From Candidatus Aquidulcis sp. (GTDB taxonomy: Bacteria; Chloroflexota; Anaerolineae; UBA4142), in the NCBI GenBank assembly GCA_020723345.1, contig DYJA01000007.1, positions 62,001 to 126,000 on the forward strand: a stretch of DNA of 64,000 nt, in the 5' to 3' direction. The stretch's first letter is position 1; each line of letters begins with the position of its first letter. Shown here in pieces: positions 1-11,003 of the stretch. Both the position numbers and the translations under genes were made by a program. Below the pieces are notes generated by a model that saw only the letters and a program-made list of their open reading frames with translations, made no database searches and had not been told where the DNA came from.

Positions 1-37
1 TCCCGTCGCCGGGCAGCGTGATGATGTGTGCGCGCAT
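1..37 (-). CDS. leuB: 3-isopropylmalate dehydrogenase, first 12 codons only (runs off window)
   Basis: Only the N-terminus is present: an ATG at 37-35 opens a frame reading MRAHIITLPGDG up to the window edge. The ITLPGDG stretch is the nucleotide-binding start of the isocitrate/isopropylmalate dehydrogenase family (usually followed by IGPEV). A clear Shine-Dalgarno GGAG lies six bases or so before the ATG. Position at the end of the leucine genes, just after cimA, supports leuB. LeuB would perform the third leucine step and also act on the citramalate-derived methylmalate in the CimA isoleucine route. The body of the gene is outside the window, so family assignment rests on 12 residues plus context. 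Confidence 0.8.
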   Translation of the reverse strand, partial: MRAHIITLPGDG

Positions 38-49
38 AGTCTCCTTCGC

Positions 50-135
50 AAGTATTCAGTTTCCAGTGTTCAGTATTCAGTTGCATATTCGTGGGACTGA
101 ATACTGAATACTGCATACTGTTCACTGTTCACCGT

Positions 136-160
<25 letters not shown>
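50..160. repeat. microrepeat array (GTATTCAGT / TTCACTGTTCAC words) at the cimA stop codon
   Basis: Short words such as GTATTCAGT and their inverse ACTGAATAC occur several times, followed by a run of TTCACTGTTCAC-like words. The inverted copies (about 79-89 against 106-116) can form a hairpin. The array covers the cimA stop codon (136-138). A related array is present at 11459-11530. Confidence 0.75.
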
Positions 161-1698
<1,538 letters not shown>

Positions 1699-1703
1699 TT
1701 TCT

Positions 1704-1763
1704 ATCTCACGCAACACGCAACCCGCAACACGCATCACGCTACTCGTGTTTCGTGTTGCGGGT
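1704..1763. repeat. inverted repeat of the ACGCAACAC family between leuD and cimA
   Basis: Arms ACCCGCAACACG (1721-1732) and CGTGTTGCGGGT (1752-1763) form a 12-bp stem, flanked by further ACGCAACACGCA words. The leuD stop codon (1735-1737) and its last residues (QHETRVA) lie inside the repeat, so this repeat forms the LeuD C-terminus. Confidence 0.8.
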
Positions 1764-2340
1764 TCCGTTCGTACGTTTCAATCGCGTCATCCCGCGCCAT
1801 CAGATACCCCAACTCGTCCACGCCTTCGAGCAGACACGTTTTCGAAAACGCGTCGAGCGCGAACGGGACGGCGCGTCCATCCGGCAGCGTCAACGTTTGC
1901 GCCGCAACGTCGATTTTCAATTCGACTTGTGGAATTTCCGCGACGAGATCGAACAGATCGCGATGCGTCGCTTTGTCGACGACGATGGGCAGCAAGCCGT
2001 TTTTGAGCGCGTTGTTACGAAAGATGTCGGCAATCGACGTGCTGATGATCGCGCGAAAACCAAAGCCGCCGAGCGCCCAGACGGCGTGCTCGCGCGAACT
2101 GCCGCACGCGAAATTGTCGCCCGCGAGCAGAATCTGCGCGCCGCGCGCGCGCGGCTGGTTCAACACGAAATCAGGTTTCGGCTTGCCTGCCGCGTCGTAC
2201 CGCCAATCGGCAAACAAATGATCGCCCATGCCGGCTTTGTCAATCGCCTTGAGATAGCGCGCGGGAATGATTTGATCGGTGTCGATATTTTCATTGGGCA
2301 GCGCGACGACGCGCGCGGTGAGTGTTTCGAGTTTCTGCAT
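1735..2340 (-). CDS. leuD: 3-isopropylmalate dehydratase small subunit
   Basis: A 201-aa swivel-domain subunit that pairs with LeuC to isomerise 2- to 3-isopropylmalate, and citramalate to methylmalate in the CimA route. Visible signatures are NENIDTDQIIPARYLK near residue 16, FVLNQPRARGAQILLAGDNFGC-type text (here DNFACGSSREHAVWAL) around residue 75 and GFRAIISTSIADIF after it. Length is normal for bacterial LeuD. It lies about 60 bp downstream of leuC in the same direction. The last residues come from an intergenic repeat (1704-1763), so the native C-terminus may originally have been shorter or different. The start has only a weak GGAA ribosome site. Confidence 0.94.
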   Translation of the reverse strand: MQKLETLTARVVALPNENIDTDQIIPARYLKAIDKAGMGDHLFADWRYDAAGKPKPDFVLNQPRARGAQILLAGDNFACGSSREHAVWALGGFGFRAIISTSIADIFRNNALKNGLLPIVVDKATHRDLFDLVAEIPQVELKIDVAAQTLTLPDGRAVPFALDAFSKTCLLEGVDELGYLMARDDAIETYERNPQHETRVA

Positions 2341-2351
2341 AAGTTATTTCC

Positions 2352-2401
2352 GTATTGCGTATTGCGTGTTGCGTGACGTGCGAAATGGAACACGCAACAC
2401 G
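2352..2401. repeat. inverted repeat of the GCGTGTTGCGT family between leuC and leuD
   Basis: Arms CGTGTTGCGT (2365-2374) and ACGCAACACG (2392-2401) form a 10-bp stem with a 17-nt loop. It begins three bases past the leuC stop codon. The same words occur at 1704-1763, 6955-6985 and 9263-9301. Confidence 0.75.
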
Positions 2402-2403
2402 TA

Positions 2404-3816
2404 TCACGTCTCACGCAACATTGTCCTTGGATCCGCCACCGTTCCCGCAATCGCGCTCGCCGCCGCCGTCAGCGGTGACGCGAGAATCGTGCGCCCGCCT
2501 TTGCCTTGGCGTCCTTCAAAGTTGCGGTTGCTCGTGCTGACGCTGTACTGCCCCGGCGCAATCGCGTCGCCGTTCATTGCGATGCACATCGAGCAGCCCG
2601 GCTCGCGCCATTCGCAACCCGCCGCGCGAAAAATCTGGTCGAGTCCTTCCGCTTCGGCTTGGCGTTTCACCGCTTGCGATCCTGGGACGATGAGCGCGCG
2701 CAAGTTGGGCGCGATGTGGCGATCTTTCAACACCGCTGCCGCCGCGCGCAGATCGGCGATGCGTCCGTTCGTGCAACTGCCGATGAAGACGACGTTGATC
2801 GGTTGACCGAGCAGCGGTTGTCCCGGCGTCAAGCCCATGTACGACAATGCTTTCGTCAGCGCGTCTCTTTGACTTGTGTCTGCAAGTGAATTTGGATTTG
2901 GCACGCGACCCGAAATCGGTATGCCCATTCCTGGGTTCGTCCCAAACGTGACCATCGGCTCCAACTTGTTCGCATCAAGCGTGACGGTCTTGTCGTACGT
3001 CGCACCGTCGTCGGTTGGCAGGGATCTCCAGCGCGCGAGCGCGGCATCCCACGCTGCGCCTTTCGGTGCGAACTCGCGACCCGCAAGATATTCGAACGTC
3101 GTGTCGTCCGGCGCGATCATTCCGGCGCGCGCTCCGGCTTCAATCGACATATTGCACACGGTCATGCGCGCTTCCATCGGCAGCGCGCGGATCGCCGCGC
3201 CGGTGTACTCGATGACGTGCCCGGTGCCGCCACCGATGCCAATTTGCGCGATCAGCGCGAGGATGATGTCCTTGCCGGTGACGCCGTGCGGCAGCGCGCT
3301 TTGTACGCGCACTTGCATCGTTGCCGGTTTGCGCTGCAACAAACATTGCGTCGCCAAAACGTGTTCGACTTCGCTCGTGCCGATGCCGAACGCGAGCGCG
3401 CCGAACGCGCCGTGTGTCGCGGTGTGACTGTCGCCGCAAACAATCGTCATGCCCGGCTGCGTCAGTCCGAGTTCGGGACCGATGACGTGGACGACACCCT
3501 GGTTCGGATCGCCGATGCCGAACAGACGCACGCCAAAATCGCGGCAATTGCTTTCCATTTGCGCGACCTGCTTCGCCGCGATTTCGTCGGCAATCGGAAA
3601 CGCGCGCTTGTCGGTTGGGATGCTGTGATCGAGAGTCGCAAAAGTTTTGTCGGGACGGCGGACGCGCAAACCGCGCTCGCGCAAACCCTGGAACGCTTGC
3701 GGCGACGTGACCTCGTGGACGAGGTGCAAATCGACGTACAGAACTGCCGGACTATGCGGTTCTTGCGCGACGACGTGCGTGTCCCAGATTTTGTCGAAGA
3801 GAGTTTTGAGTGGCAT
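2404..3816 (-). CDS. leuC: 3-isopropylmalate dehydratase large subunit
   Basis: A 470-aa aconitase-family [4Fe-4S] subunit. The frame is open further upstream, but [16 protein letters not shown] is the usual LeuC start, so the ATG at 3816 is chosen. Family marks include the [19 protein letters not shown] block, [13 protein letters not shown] (first cluster cysteine) and GCSMCIAMN (the other two cluster cysteines), ending with [11 protein letters not shown]. It works with LeuD in the cytoplasm on isopropylmalate and probably citramalate. The length fits the bacterial class with a full-size large subunit rather than the shorter archaeal/HACN-like class. Its 5' side holds several small hairpins (3830-3909). 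Confidence 0.95.
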   Translation of the reverse strand: MPLKTLFDKIWDTHVVAQEPHSPAVLYVDLHLVHEVTSPQAFQGLRERGLRVRRPDKTFATLDHSIPTDKRAFPIADEIAAKQVAQMESNCRDFGVRLFGIGDPNQGVVHVIGPELGLTQPGMTIVCGDSHTATHGAFGALAFGIGTSEVEHVLATQCLLQRKPATMQVRVQSALPHGVTGKDIILALIAQIGIGGGTGHVIEYTGAAIRALPMEARMTVCNMSIEAGARAGMIAPDDTTFEYLAGREFAPKGAAWDAALARWRSLPTDDGATYDKTVTLDANKLEPMVTFGTNPGMGIPISGRVPNPNSLADTSQRDALTKALSYMGLTPGQPLLGQPINVVFIGSCTNGRIADLRAAAAVLKDRHIAPNLRALIVPGSQAVKRQAEAEGLDQIFRAAGCEWREPGCSMCIAMNGDAIAPGQYSVSTSNRNFEGRQGKGGRTILASPLTAAASAIAGTVADPRTMLRET

Positions 3817-3829
3817 ATTGTTAGTCCAA

Positions 3830-3909
3830 CCCCGAATGGAATTCGGGGTCTCAGGCAGATGAAAACCCGATATAATCGGGTTCAAATTCAATCGGTTTCC
3901 AACCGATTT
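3830..3909 (-). other. three consecutive small hairpins in the leuC leader
   Basis: Three short inverted repeats lie directly before leuC: ACCCCGAAT/ATTCGGGGT (3830-3850), AACCCGAT/ATCGGGTT (about 3866-3884) and AATCGGTT/AACCGATT (about 3891-3909). Each has a 3-nt loop. They could be mRNA processing or stability elements or another microrepeat family; the second is followed by only a few T residues on the minus strand, so terminator function is doubtful. Confidence 0.5.
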
Positions 3910-3931
3910 TCACCTGTTCAGCCGTTGATTT

Positions 3932-4168
3932 CTAATCGGCGGCTCTGCGATCGGGCCACAACGCGCGCACGTCCCATTGATTCGCGTGATCGCGCGGTCG
4001 TCGTCCGCGATGGTTTGCCGGGTGAGTTTGTTTTTCTTCGGGCGGCTGCGGTTTGTGATCGGGCAACAGCGCGCGCACGTCCCATTGATTCGCGTGGTCG
4101 CGCGGTTCTTCGAATAGATTCACGGGATAATCCGAAAACTGGGTGGGTTTGTTACTTTCCTGCGACAT
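3932..4168 (-). CDS. 78-aa uncharacterised protein with an internal duplication, between leuA and leuC
   Basis: The ATG at 4168 overlaps the last 17 nt of leuA in another frame, an arrangement typical of translational coupling, and AGGAATATGG precedes it. The product is hydrophilic and charged, with no signal peptide or membrane segment. It holds two copies of [13 protein letters not shown] separated by a Pro/Glu/His-rich stretch; the duplication is also visible in the DNA (about 3950-4000 against 4065-4115). I do not recognise the family. It may be a small accessory protein of the leucine genes or a spurious frame over a duplicated sequence; the overlap and the codon pattern make a real gene moderately likely. 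Confidence 0.5.
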   Translation of the reverse strand: MSQESNKPTQFSDYPVNLFEEPRDHANQWDVRALLPDHKPQPPEEKQTHPANHRGRRPRDHANQWDVRALWPDRRAAD

Positions 4169-5789
4169 GGTCCATATTCCTTTCTTCTGCAAAAACTTGT
4201 TTCATGTATAAAGCGGACGCGTCGCGTTTGCCGGCGACGAGTTTGTTCAACGCGGCGAGGTACGCTTTCGCGCTCGCGACGATAATGTCCGTGTCCGCGC
4301 CGTGACCGCCCAGCGTGCGCGGTTCCGCTTCGTGCGACTGCAAACGCACGCTCACTTCGCCGAGCGCGTCGATCCCTTCGGTGACCGCGTGGATGCTGAA
4401 TTCGAGCAGCGTGTTTTCCGCTTGCACGATCGCGTCGATTGCTTTGTACGTCGCGTCGACCGGCCCCGTGCCGACTGCCGCATGGACGATGCTCTGTCCC
4501 TCGGGCCCACGGAGGCGCACCGTCGCGGTTGGCATGCCGTGACGACCGCACGTCACTTGAATATCTTCGAGCGCGAAGATTTCGGGCGGCTGATAAAATT
4601 CGTCGGCGATGAGCGCGGCAAGGTCGGCGTCCGCCACGACTTTTTTCTTGTCGGCTAATTCCTTAAAGCGCTGGAACGCTTGATTCAGATCGGCTTCGTT
4701 CAGCTGATAACCAAGTTCGCCGAGACGAACCTGGAACGCATGTCGTCCCGAATGTTTGCCGAGCACCAAATGCGATTGCGCGACGCCGACGGTTTCGGGG
4801 CGCATGATTTCGTACGTGAGATGATGTTTCAACATGCCGTCTTGATGGATGCCGGCTTCGTGCGCGAACGCATTCGCGCCGACAATCGCTTTGTTCGGCT
4901 GCACCGGAATGCCGGTGTAATTCGAAACGAGGCGACTCGTGCGCGCGATTTGCGTCGTGTCGATGCCGGTCGTCAATCCGAACAAGGCGTGGCGCGTTTG
5001 CAGCGCCATCACAACTTCTTCCAGCGACGTGTTGCCCGCGCGCTCGCCGATGCCGTTGACGGTGACCTCGGCTTGGCGCGCGCCCGCGCGAATCGCGGAC
5101 AGCGTGTTTGCGGTCGCGAGACCCAGGTCGTTGTGACAGTGTACCGAAATGACGACGCGTGCCGCGCCGGGCGTGTGCTTGATGATCCCCGCGACCAGCG
5201 CGCCGAATTCCTCCGGCGTCGTGTAGCCGACGGTATCCGGGATGTTCAGCGTCGTCGCGCCGGATTGAATCGCGACGTCGAGCACGCGATAGAGAAATTC
5301 GGGATCGGAGCGTCCCGCGTCTTCCGGCGAAAACTCGATGTCGTCGCAATAATGTTTCGCGTACGCGACCATTTCGCGAACGCGCTGGACGACTTGGTCG
5401 CGCGTCATTTTCAATTTGTGTTCGAGGTGAATGTCCGAGGTCGCGAGAAAGGTGTGGATGCGCGGATGCGCGGCGTGACGAACGGCTTCCCACGCGGCAT
5501 CAATGTCTTTGACATTCGCGCGCGCCAGACCGGCGATGATCGGAACGCGCTTGCCCCTTCGGCTTTGCTCAGGGCAGGCGTCGCGCGCGTTGCCGACTTC
5601 AATGGCGATGCGGCGCACGGCGTCCATGTCGCCGGGCGACGTGATTGGAAATCCGGCTTCGATCACGTCCACGCCGAGCCGCGCGAGTTGCCGCGCGATT
5701 TCCAATTTCTCAACCGCGTCCAGCGACGCGCCGGGTGATTGCTCGCCGTCGCGTAAAGTCGTGTCAAAAATGCGAACATAGTTGTCCAT
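4152..5789 (-). CDS. leuA: 2-isopropylmalate synthase
   Basis: A 545-aa enzyme condensing 2-oxoisovalerate with acetyl-CoA, the first committed leucine step. The ATG at 5789 is chosen because GGAGAAC sits at ideal spacing and the family start [20 protein letters not shown] follows. [16 protein letters not shown] (metal ligands), [19 protein letters not shown] and [16 protein letters not shown] are clear, and the C-terminal allosteric leucine-binding domain is present ([19 protein letters not shown] region to [14 protein letters not shown]). An unusual insert, ACPEQSRRG near residue 75, matches a dispersed repeat (5554-5579) inserted in frame in the catalytic barrel ahead of the PIIAGLARA strand. 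The 3' end overlaps the 78-aa ORF. Confidence 0.95.
   Translation of the reverse strand: MDNYVRIFDTTLRDGEQSPGASLDAVEKLEIARQLARLGVDVIEAGFPITSPGDMDAVRRIAIEVGNARDACPEQSRRGKRVPIIAGLARANVKDIDAAWEAVRHAAHPRIHTFLATSDIHLEHKLKMTRDQVVQRVREMVAYAKHYCDDIEFSPEDAGRSDPEFLYRVLDVAIQSGATTLNIPDTVGYTTPEEFGALVAGIIKHTPGAARVVISVHCHNDLGLATANTLSAIRAGARQAEVTVNGIGERAGNTSLEEVVMALQTRHALFGLTTGIDTTQIARTSRLVSNYTGIPVQPNKAIVGANAFAHEAGIHQDGMLKHHLTYEIMRPETVGVAQSHLVLGKHSGRHAFQVRLGELGYQLNEADLNQAFQRFKELADKKKVVADADLAALIADEFYQPPEIFALEDIQVTCGRHGMPTATVRLRGPEGQSIVHAAVGTGPVDATYKAIDAIVQAENTLLEFSIHAVTEGIDALGEVSVRLQSHEAEPRTLGGHGADTDIIVASAKAYLAALNKLVAGKRDASALYMKQVFAEERNMDHVAGK
5554..5579. repeat. dispersed CCTGAGC-type repeat inserted in frame in leuA
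   Basis: The sequence CTTCGGCTTTGCTCAGGGC lies inside leuA and encodes the extra residues CPEQSRRG. Related copies are at 11021-11060 (intergenic), 12491-12512 (in pucR) and, more diverged, 52926-52957 (GNAT/asnB junction). The shared core is CCTGAGC(A/G)AAG followed within a few bases by (T/C)CGAAGG in one orientation or the other. Confidence 0.7.
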
Positions 5790-5800
5790 GTTGTTCTCCA

Positions 5801-5872
5801 GTGCAATAGTTCGATAGTTCAATAGTGCGATAGTTTTGTCGCGTCAACGATCGCACTATCCAACTATTGCAC
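5801..5872. repeat. nested inverted repeat (GTGCAATAGTT family) between ilvC and leuA
   Basis: Outer arms GTGCAATAGTT (5801-5811) and AACTATTGCAC (5862-5872), inner arms ATAGTGCGAT (5822-5831) and ATCGCACTAT (5850-5859). The element starts exactly at the ilvC stop codon (5872-5874) and fills most of the gap to leuA. It can fold into one long hairpin; no T-tract follows, so it is not a good terminator and read-through into leuA is expected. Confidence 0.75.
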
Positions 5873-6927
5873 TACTTCTTCCAATTTTCAGGACGCAGCG
5901 AGCGCACCGCCGCACCCGCGCGCCACATTTCCGATTCGCGCATCTCGCGCAGCTCGGCGTCGAGTTTGACTTTGTAATCGGACGCGCTGTTCGCTTTAAG
6001 GACGATGCCCGTCTGCTCGCCAGAAGCGACGCTCGCGTACAGTTTGTCGAAGACCGGCTCGACCGCTTTGCGGAATTCGTGCCGCCAATCCAACGCGCCG
6101 CGCTGCGCGGTCGTGCTGCAATTCGCGTACATCCAATCCATTCCGTTTTTGTCGACGAGGCGAATGAGACTTTGCGTCAACTCCTCGACGGTCTCGTTGA
6201 ACGCTTCGCTCGGCGAATGACCGTGCTTGCGGAGCAAGTTGTACTGCGCTTCCATCACGCCCGCGAGCGCGCCCATCAAGACGCCGCGTTCGCCGGTGAG
6301 ATCGCTGTACACTTCGTTCTGAAACGTCGTCGGGAAAAGATAGCCCGCGCCAATCGCGATTCCCAGCGCGATCGTGCGCTCGTACGCGCGGCCGGTCGCG
6401 TCCTGCTGAACTGCGAAACTCGCGTTGATGCCGCTGCCCGCGAGATAATTCGCGCGCACGCTCGTGCCCGATCCTTTGGGCGCGACCAAAATCACATCGA
6501 CAAAATCGGGTGGAATAATGCCGGTCTGATCCTTGTACACAATCGAAAAGCCGTGCGAAAAGTACAGCGCGTCGCCCTTTTTCAAGCACGGCTTGATTTG
6601 GGGCCACGTCATCATTTGCGCGGCATCTGAGACCAGGTACTGAATGACGGTGCCGCGCTTGGCAGCTTCTTCGAGCGAAAACAGAGTCTTGCCCTCCACC
6701 CAGCCGTCCTTGTGCGCCTTGTCCCAGCAATCCTTGTCCTCGCACCGCTGTCCTACGATGACGTTGATGCCGTTGTCGCGCATGTTGAGCGATTGCGCGG
6801 GACCTTGCACGCCGTAACCCAGGACGGCGACGACTTCGTTCTTCAAAACCTGTCGCGCCTTGTCGAGAGAAAACTCGTCGCGCGTGACGACCTCTTCGAC
6901 TACTCCGCCAAAATTGATTTTTGCCAT
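5872..6927 (-). CDS. ilvC: ketol-acid reductoisomerase (NADP-type)
   Basis: A 351-aa enzyme converting acetolactate or acetohydroxybutyrate to the dihydroxy acid for valine/leucine and isoleucine. The ATG at 6927 has a good GGAGATGA site. The nucleotide-binding loop GYGVQGPAQSLNMRDNG is followed by SHGFSIVYKD, VILVAPKGSGTSVR and the knotted C-terminal domain with NEVYSDLTGERGVLMG, SEAFNETVEE and CSTTAQRGALDW. The wording of these motifs (GPAQSLN, SHGFS, APKGSG, EIWK-like end RPENWKK) resembles the fungal/mitochondrial and Bacteroidota-type KARI more than the common AYGSQGHAHA bacterial class I form. It sits between ilvN and leuA. Confidence 0.95.
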   Translation of the reverse strand: MAKINFGGVVEEVVTRDEFSLDKARQVLKNEVVAVLGYGVQGPAQSLNMRDNGINVIVGQRCEDKDCWDKAHKDGWVEGKTLFSLEEAAKRGTVIQYLVSDAAQMMTWPQIKPCLKKGDALYFSHGFSIVYKDQTGIIPPDFVDVILVAPKGSGTSVRANYLAGSGINASFAVQQDATGRAYERTIALGIAIGAGYLFPTTFQNEVYSDLTGERGVLMGALAGVMEAQYNLLRKHGHSPSEAFNETVEELTQSLIRLVDKNGMDWMYANCSTTAQRGALDWRHEFRKAVEPVFDKLYASVASGEQTGIVLKANSASDYKVKLDAELREMRESEMWRAGAAVRSLRPENWKK

Positions 6928-7009
6928 TGTCATCTCCAAGTAGAATAATTATTGATTCGTATTGCGTGCTGCGTGTTGCGTGCTAGATTCGGCTCATTGG
7001 TTCAATGGC

Positions 7010-7549
7010 TCACTGATGATGATTGCCATGACCGTTTCCGTTCCCATTCATTCGTTTATTCGTTCCTGATTCGTTGACGCCGCGTACCATCGCGACCTGT
7101 CCCGTGCGCACCATTTCGATAATACCGCGCGGACGCAGCAAGTCGATCAAGCCGGTGATCTTGTCCTCGTCGCCGGTCACCTCGAGGATGACGGAATCGC
7201 TTGCGACGTCCACGATCTTGGCGCGAAAAATGTCCGCCAGTTGATTGATTTCGGCGAGCGTGCCGGCATCCGCGCGGACTTTGACCAGCGCGAGATCGCG
7301 CATCACTGTCGGCGTCTGCGTGACATCGTGCACGTCGATCACGTTGACCAACTTGGACAAATTTGCTTCGACCAGATGCGGCGCGGTGAGTTCCGTGTCG
7401 ACCAAAATCGTCATGCGCGAAACTTCCGGTTCGTGCGTGCGCCCGACGGTGAGACTTTCGATGTTGAACGCGCGGCGGCGAAAGAGACTCGCGACGCGGT
7501 TTAGCACGCCGGGCTTGTCTTCGACAAGCGCAATCAAGGTATGTTTCAT
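7010..7549 (-). CDS. ilvN: acetolactate synthase small (regulatory) subunit
   Basis: A 179-aa regulatory subunit. Two tandem ACT-type domains are visible: [20 protein letters not shown] at the N-terminus (valine-binding ACT) and a second region from LALVKVRAD with [13 protein letters not shown] near residue 150. It binds IlvB, raises its activity and confers feedback control by valine. The ATG overlaps the ilvB stop codon as ATGA, so the two subunits are translationally coupled. The C-terminus is an Asn/Gly/His-rich tail ([10 protein letters not shown]) that may be a species-specific extension. Confidence 0.94.
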   Translation of the reverse strand: MKHTLIALVEDKPGVLNRVASLFRRRAFNIESLTVGRTHEPEVSRMTILVDTELTAPHLVEANLSKLVNVIDVHDVTQTPTVMRDLALVKVRADAGTLAEINQLADIFRAKIVDVASDSVILEVTGDEDKITGLIDLLRPRGIIEMVRTGQVAMVRGVNESGTNKRMNGNGNGHGNHHQ

Positions 7550-9249
7550 TTTGCCATCTCCATTTCCATCGGACGCCGAATCATCTCGCGCAAGTCTGCG
7601 CCGGCTGGTACCATCGGGTACACGCAATCTTCCTGCTGCACGCGAAAATCGATCAGCACCGGACCCGGATTCGCGCGCGCGGAGCGAACTGCCGGGATGA
7701 CTTGTTCGCGCCGCCGTACGCGCAGCGCCGAAATGCCGTGGGCGTCCGCGAGTTTCACGAAATCCGGACTCGAGATCGGCGTGGCGGCGTAGCGGCGCTC
7801 GTAGAACATTTGCTGCCACTGGCGCACCATGCCGAGAAAGCCGTTGTTGATGATCGCGATGTTGATCTTGATTCGTTCCTGCACGATGGTCGCGAGTTCG
7901 GCTTGCGTCATCTGAAAGCCGCCGTCTCCGGCGACGACCCAGACTTCGGCGTCGGGGCGCGCGAATTTCGCGCCAATCGCCGCGGGCAGCCCAAAGCCCA
8001 TCGTGCCCAAACCACCGGACGTGATCAACGTGCGCGGCTCGTCGTGTCGATAGTACTGCGCTTCCCACATTTGATTTTGTCCCACGTCGCTTACGACGAC
8101 GGCTTTGCCTTCCGTCGCTTGCCACAAATCGTGAATCACGTGCGCGGGCGCGAGTCCTTCCGTCTCTTCCTGCCGGAGCACATCGCGCGCTTGTGTTTCG
8201 CTGCGCCATTCGGCGATCTGATCGTGCCATGCTTCACGCGGCTTGGTTTCGACGCGCGGGATCAATTGTTCCAGCACTGCGCGCGCGTCGCCGAGTAGCG
8301 GCAGGTCGACGTGAACGTTCTTGGCAATTTCAGAGCGATCGATTTCGACGTGAATTTTCTTGGCGGTCTTGGCGAACGTCTTGAGATTGCCGGTCACGCG
8401 ATCGTCGAACCGCATGCCGAACGCGATCAACACATCCGCGTTTTGCACCGCGCGATTCGCGTATGCTTCGCCGTGCATGCCCGCCATGCCGAGGCAGAGC
8501 GGATGCTGCCGCGGGAACACGCCCAAGCCGAGCAAAGTCAGCACGACCGGGATTTGCGTCTTTTCCGCGAACTCGCGCAGTTGCTGCGCCGCGCCGCTCA
8601 ACAACACGCCGCGCCCCGCAAGAATCACCGGGCGTTCGGCTTGGTTGAGCATTTCCGCCGCGCGTTCAAGTTCATCGTCGGGCACTTGCGCGGGAATGCG
8701 GCGCCGCGGAAAAGCGATGGGCGCGTCGGGATAAGCAAATTCGCATTTCGCGTTTTGCACGTCTTTGGGAATATCGACCAACACGGGACCCGGACGACCT
8801 TCGCGCGCGACGTGAAACGCTTCGCGCATCGTCGCGGCAAGTTCTTCGACGCGCATGACGAGATAATTGTGTTTGGTGATCGGGAGTGTGACGCCGGTAA
8901 TGTCGACTTCCTGAAACGCGTCGGTGCCGAGAACCGCGGTGCCGACTTGTCCGGTGATGCAAACGATCGGCGATGAATCGAGCATCGCGGTTGCAATGCC
9001 GGTCACCATGTTCGTCGCGCCCGGTCCGCTCGTCGCAATCGCCACGCCGACCTGTCCCGACGCGCGCGCGTAGCCGTCCGCCGCGTGCGTCGCGCCTTGT
9101 TCGTGGCGCGTCAAGACGTGATGGATCGGATAGTCGAGCATCGCGTCGTACGCCGGCAGGATCGTGCCGCCGGGATAACCAAAGACGGTGCTGACGTTTT
9201 CGCGCATCAGACATTCCCAGATAATTTGTGCGCCGGTTCGAATTGCCAT
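7546..9249 (-). CDS. ilvB: acetolactate synthase large (catalytic) subunit
   Basis: A 567-aa ThDP-dependent enzyme joining two pyruvates, or pyruvate and 2-oxobutyrate. The ATG at 9249 follows GGGAGAG. Visible family marks: [14 protein letters not shown] near residue 25, the catalytic Glu in [33 protein letters not shown], and the C-terminal ThDP motif [18 protein letters not shown] followed by [20 protein letters not shown]-domain text lies in the middle, as expected. It is the second gene of the operon after ilvD and overlaps ilvN by four bases. Confidence 0.96.
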   Translation of the reverse strand: MAIRTGAQIIWECLMRENVSTVFGYPGGTILPAYDAMLDYPIHHVLTRHEQGATHAADGYARASGQVGVAIATSGPGATNMVTGIATAMLDSSPIVCITGQVGTAVLGTDAFQEVDITGVTLPITKHNYLVMRVEELAATMREAFHVAREGRPGPVLVDIPKDVQNAKCEFAYPDAPIAFPRRRIPAQVPDDELERAAEMLNQAERPVILAGRGVLLSGAAQQLREFAEKTQIPVVLTLLGLGVFPRQHPLCLGMAGMHGEAYANRAVQNADVLIAFGMRFDDRVTGNLKTFAKTAKKIHVEIDRSEIAKNVHVDLPLLGDARAVLEQLIPRVETKPREAWHDQIAEWRSETQARDVLRQEETEGLAPAHVIHDLWQATEGKAVVVSDVGQNQMWEAQYYRHDEPRTLITSGGLGTMGFGLPAAIGAKFARPDAEVWVVAGDGGFQMTQAELATIVQERIKINIAIINNGFLGMVRQWQQMFYERRYAATPISSPDFVKLADAHGISALRVRRREQVIPAVRSARANPGPVLIDFRVQQEDCVYPMVPAGADLREMIRRPMEMEMAK

Positions 9250-9262
9250 TCTGCTCTCCCTT

Positions 9263-9301
9263 ACGCAACACGCAATACGAAACACGTGCTTCGTGTTGCG
9301 T
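9263..9301. repeat. inverted repeat ACGCAACACG/CGTGTTGCGT between ilvD and ilvB
   Basis: Arms at 9263-9272 and 9292-9301 form a 10-bp stem with an inner CGAA...TTCG stem. It lies directly before the ilvB ribosome binding site. It belongs to the same word family as 1704-1763 and 2352-2401. A half-copy lies at 6955-6985 between ilvN and ilvC. Confidence 0.7.
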
Positions 9302-9315
9302 GTTCCGTGATTTTG

Positions 9316-10986
9316 TCACAGGTCTCTCAACACCGCGCCGGTACTCGCGCTCGTCACCATGCTCGCGTAGCGCCGCAGCCATTTGCTTTTGATGTCGCGT
9401 TGCTTGGGCGGATTTGCCGCGAGCCGCGCGCGAATTTCGGCGTCGCTCAGTTCAACGTCCAGCCGGTTTTTTGGCAGGTCGATGGAAATCATGTCGCCAT
9501 TTTGCAGCGCGGCAATCGGTCCACCCGCCGCCGCTTCCGGCGAAACGTGACCGATGCACGCGCCGCGCGTGCCGCCGCTGAATCGTCCGTCGGTGATGAG
9601 CGCGACTTGATCGCCGAGTCCCATGCCCATAATCGCCGAAGTCGGCGACAACATTTCTTGCATCCCCGGTCCGCCGCGCGGTCCTTCGTACCGCACGACG
9701 ACGACTTGTCCCGGTTTCACTTCGCCAGCGAGAATGCCGCGCATCGTCTCTTCTTCCGATTCGTAAATGTGCGCGGGTCCGCGGAACGTTTGCATCGCCG
9801 CGCTGACGCCGCCGGTTTTGACGACCGCGCCGTCGGGCGCGAGATTGCCAAACAGAATCGCAAGTCCGCCGGTCGCGCGGTGCGCGTTGTCGCGCGCGCG
9901 GATCACTTCGCGATCTTGCACGCGCGCGGTCGCGAGATTTTCGCGCATCGTTTTGCCGGTGACCGTGACGCGATCCAGGTGCAGCGTGTTGCCATTTGCC
10001 GCGATCTCGGAAAGGATCGCGGGGATGCCGCCCGCGCGATGCACGTCTTCGATGTGCCATTGCCCGGCGGGCGACACTTTGCAAATGTGCGGCACCTTCG
10101 CCGCCAATTCGTTTATTCGTTGTAACGGATAATCAATCCCGCCCTCACGCGCAATCGCCAAGGCGTGAAGTACCGTATTCGTTGACCCGCCCATTGCCAT
10201 GTCGAGCGCGAACGCGTCGTCAATCACGTCGGCGGTAACGATTTGGCGCGGCGTGAGATTCATTTCGATCAGGCGCATGATTTGCGCGGCGGCAGTGCGC
10301 GCGAGCGCAGCGCGCTCTTCGCTTTCGGCGAGCGCGGTGCCGTTGTACGGCAGCGCGAGCCCGAGCGCTTCCATCAAGCAGTTCATCGAGTTCGCGGTGA
10401 ACAAGCCGGAGCACGAGCCGCACGACGGGCACGCGTAATCTTCGAGTTCTTTCAACTGCGCCGCGTCCATTTTGCCGGCTTGGTACGCGCCGACGCCTTC
10501 AAAGACGCTGATCAGATCGACGACTTTGCCTTGCGGCGTGCGTCCTGCCGCCATCGCTCCACCCGAAACAAAAATGGTCGGGATGTCGAGGCGCATCGCC
10601 GCCATCAACATACCCGGACCAATTTTGTCGCAATTCGGAATACATACCATCGCGTCGAAACAATGCGCGGTCACCATCGTTTCGACGCAATCGGCAATCA
10701 GTTCGCGCGACGGCAGCGAGAACTTCATCCCCGCGTGACCCATCGCGATGCCGTCGTCCACGCCAATCGTGTTGAATTCGAACGGCACGCCGCCCGCGTC
10801 GCGTACGGCTTGCTTGACGAGCGCGCCAAATTTTTGCAAGTGCGCGTGTCCGGGCACGATGTCGACGTACGAATTGACAATCGCGACGAACGGCTTGCCG
10901 AAATCGGCATCGGTGACGCCGACGGCTTTGAGCAAACTGCGATGCGGTGCGCGTTCAAAGCCGCGCGTGATTTGATCGGAACGCAT
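9316..10986 (-). CDS. ilvD: dihydroxy-acid dehydratase
   Basis: A 556-aa Fe-S dehydratase that makes the 2-oxo acids for valine/leucine and isoleucine. Cluster and active-site cysteines are visible in [15 protein letters not shown] (about residue 120) and [20 protein letters not shown] (about residue 190), and the swivel domain carries [14 protein letters not shown] and [13 protein letters not shown]. The ATG at 10986 follows GAGGGAAA. It is the first structural gene of the operon and lies downstream of an attenuator-like leader (11131-11406), so its expression is probably tied to branched-chain amino acid supply. Confidence 0.96.
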   Translation of the reverse strand: MRSDQITRGFERAPHRSLLKAVGVTDADFGKPFVAIVNSYVDIVPGHAHLQKFGALVKQAVRDAGGVPFEFNTIGVDDGIAMGHAGMKFSLPSRELIADCVETMVTAHCFDAMVCIPNCDKIGPGMLMAAMRLDIPTIFVSGGAMAAGRTPQGKVVDLISVFEGVGAYQAGKMDAAQLKELEDYACPSCGSCSGLFTANSMNCLMEALGLALPYNGTALAESEERAALARTAAAQIMRLIEMNLTPRQIVTADVIDDAFALDMAMGGSTNTVLHALAIAREGGIDYPLQRINELAAKVPHICKVSPAGQWHIEDVHRAGGIPAILSEIAANGNTLHLDRVTVTGKTMRENLATARVQDREVIRARDNAHRATGGLAILFGNLAPDGAVVKTGGVSAAMQTFRGPAHIYESEEETMRGILAGEVKPGQVVVVRYEGPRGGPGMQEMLSPTSAIMGMGLGDQVALITDGRFSGGTRGACIGHVSPEAAAGGPIAALQNGDMISIDLPKNRLDVELSDAEIRARLAANPPKQRDIKSKWLRRYASMVTSASTGAVLRDL

Positions 10987-11003
10987 TTTCCCTCGTCATG
11001 TCT

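Noticed and set aside
3866-3884. Terminator before leuC
   Set aside because: The AACCCGAT/ATCGGGTT stem is followed by only a few T, and leuC must be transcribed from the operon; treated as a hairpin of unknown role.
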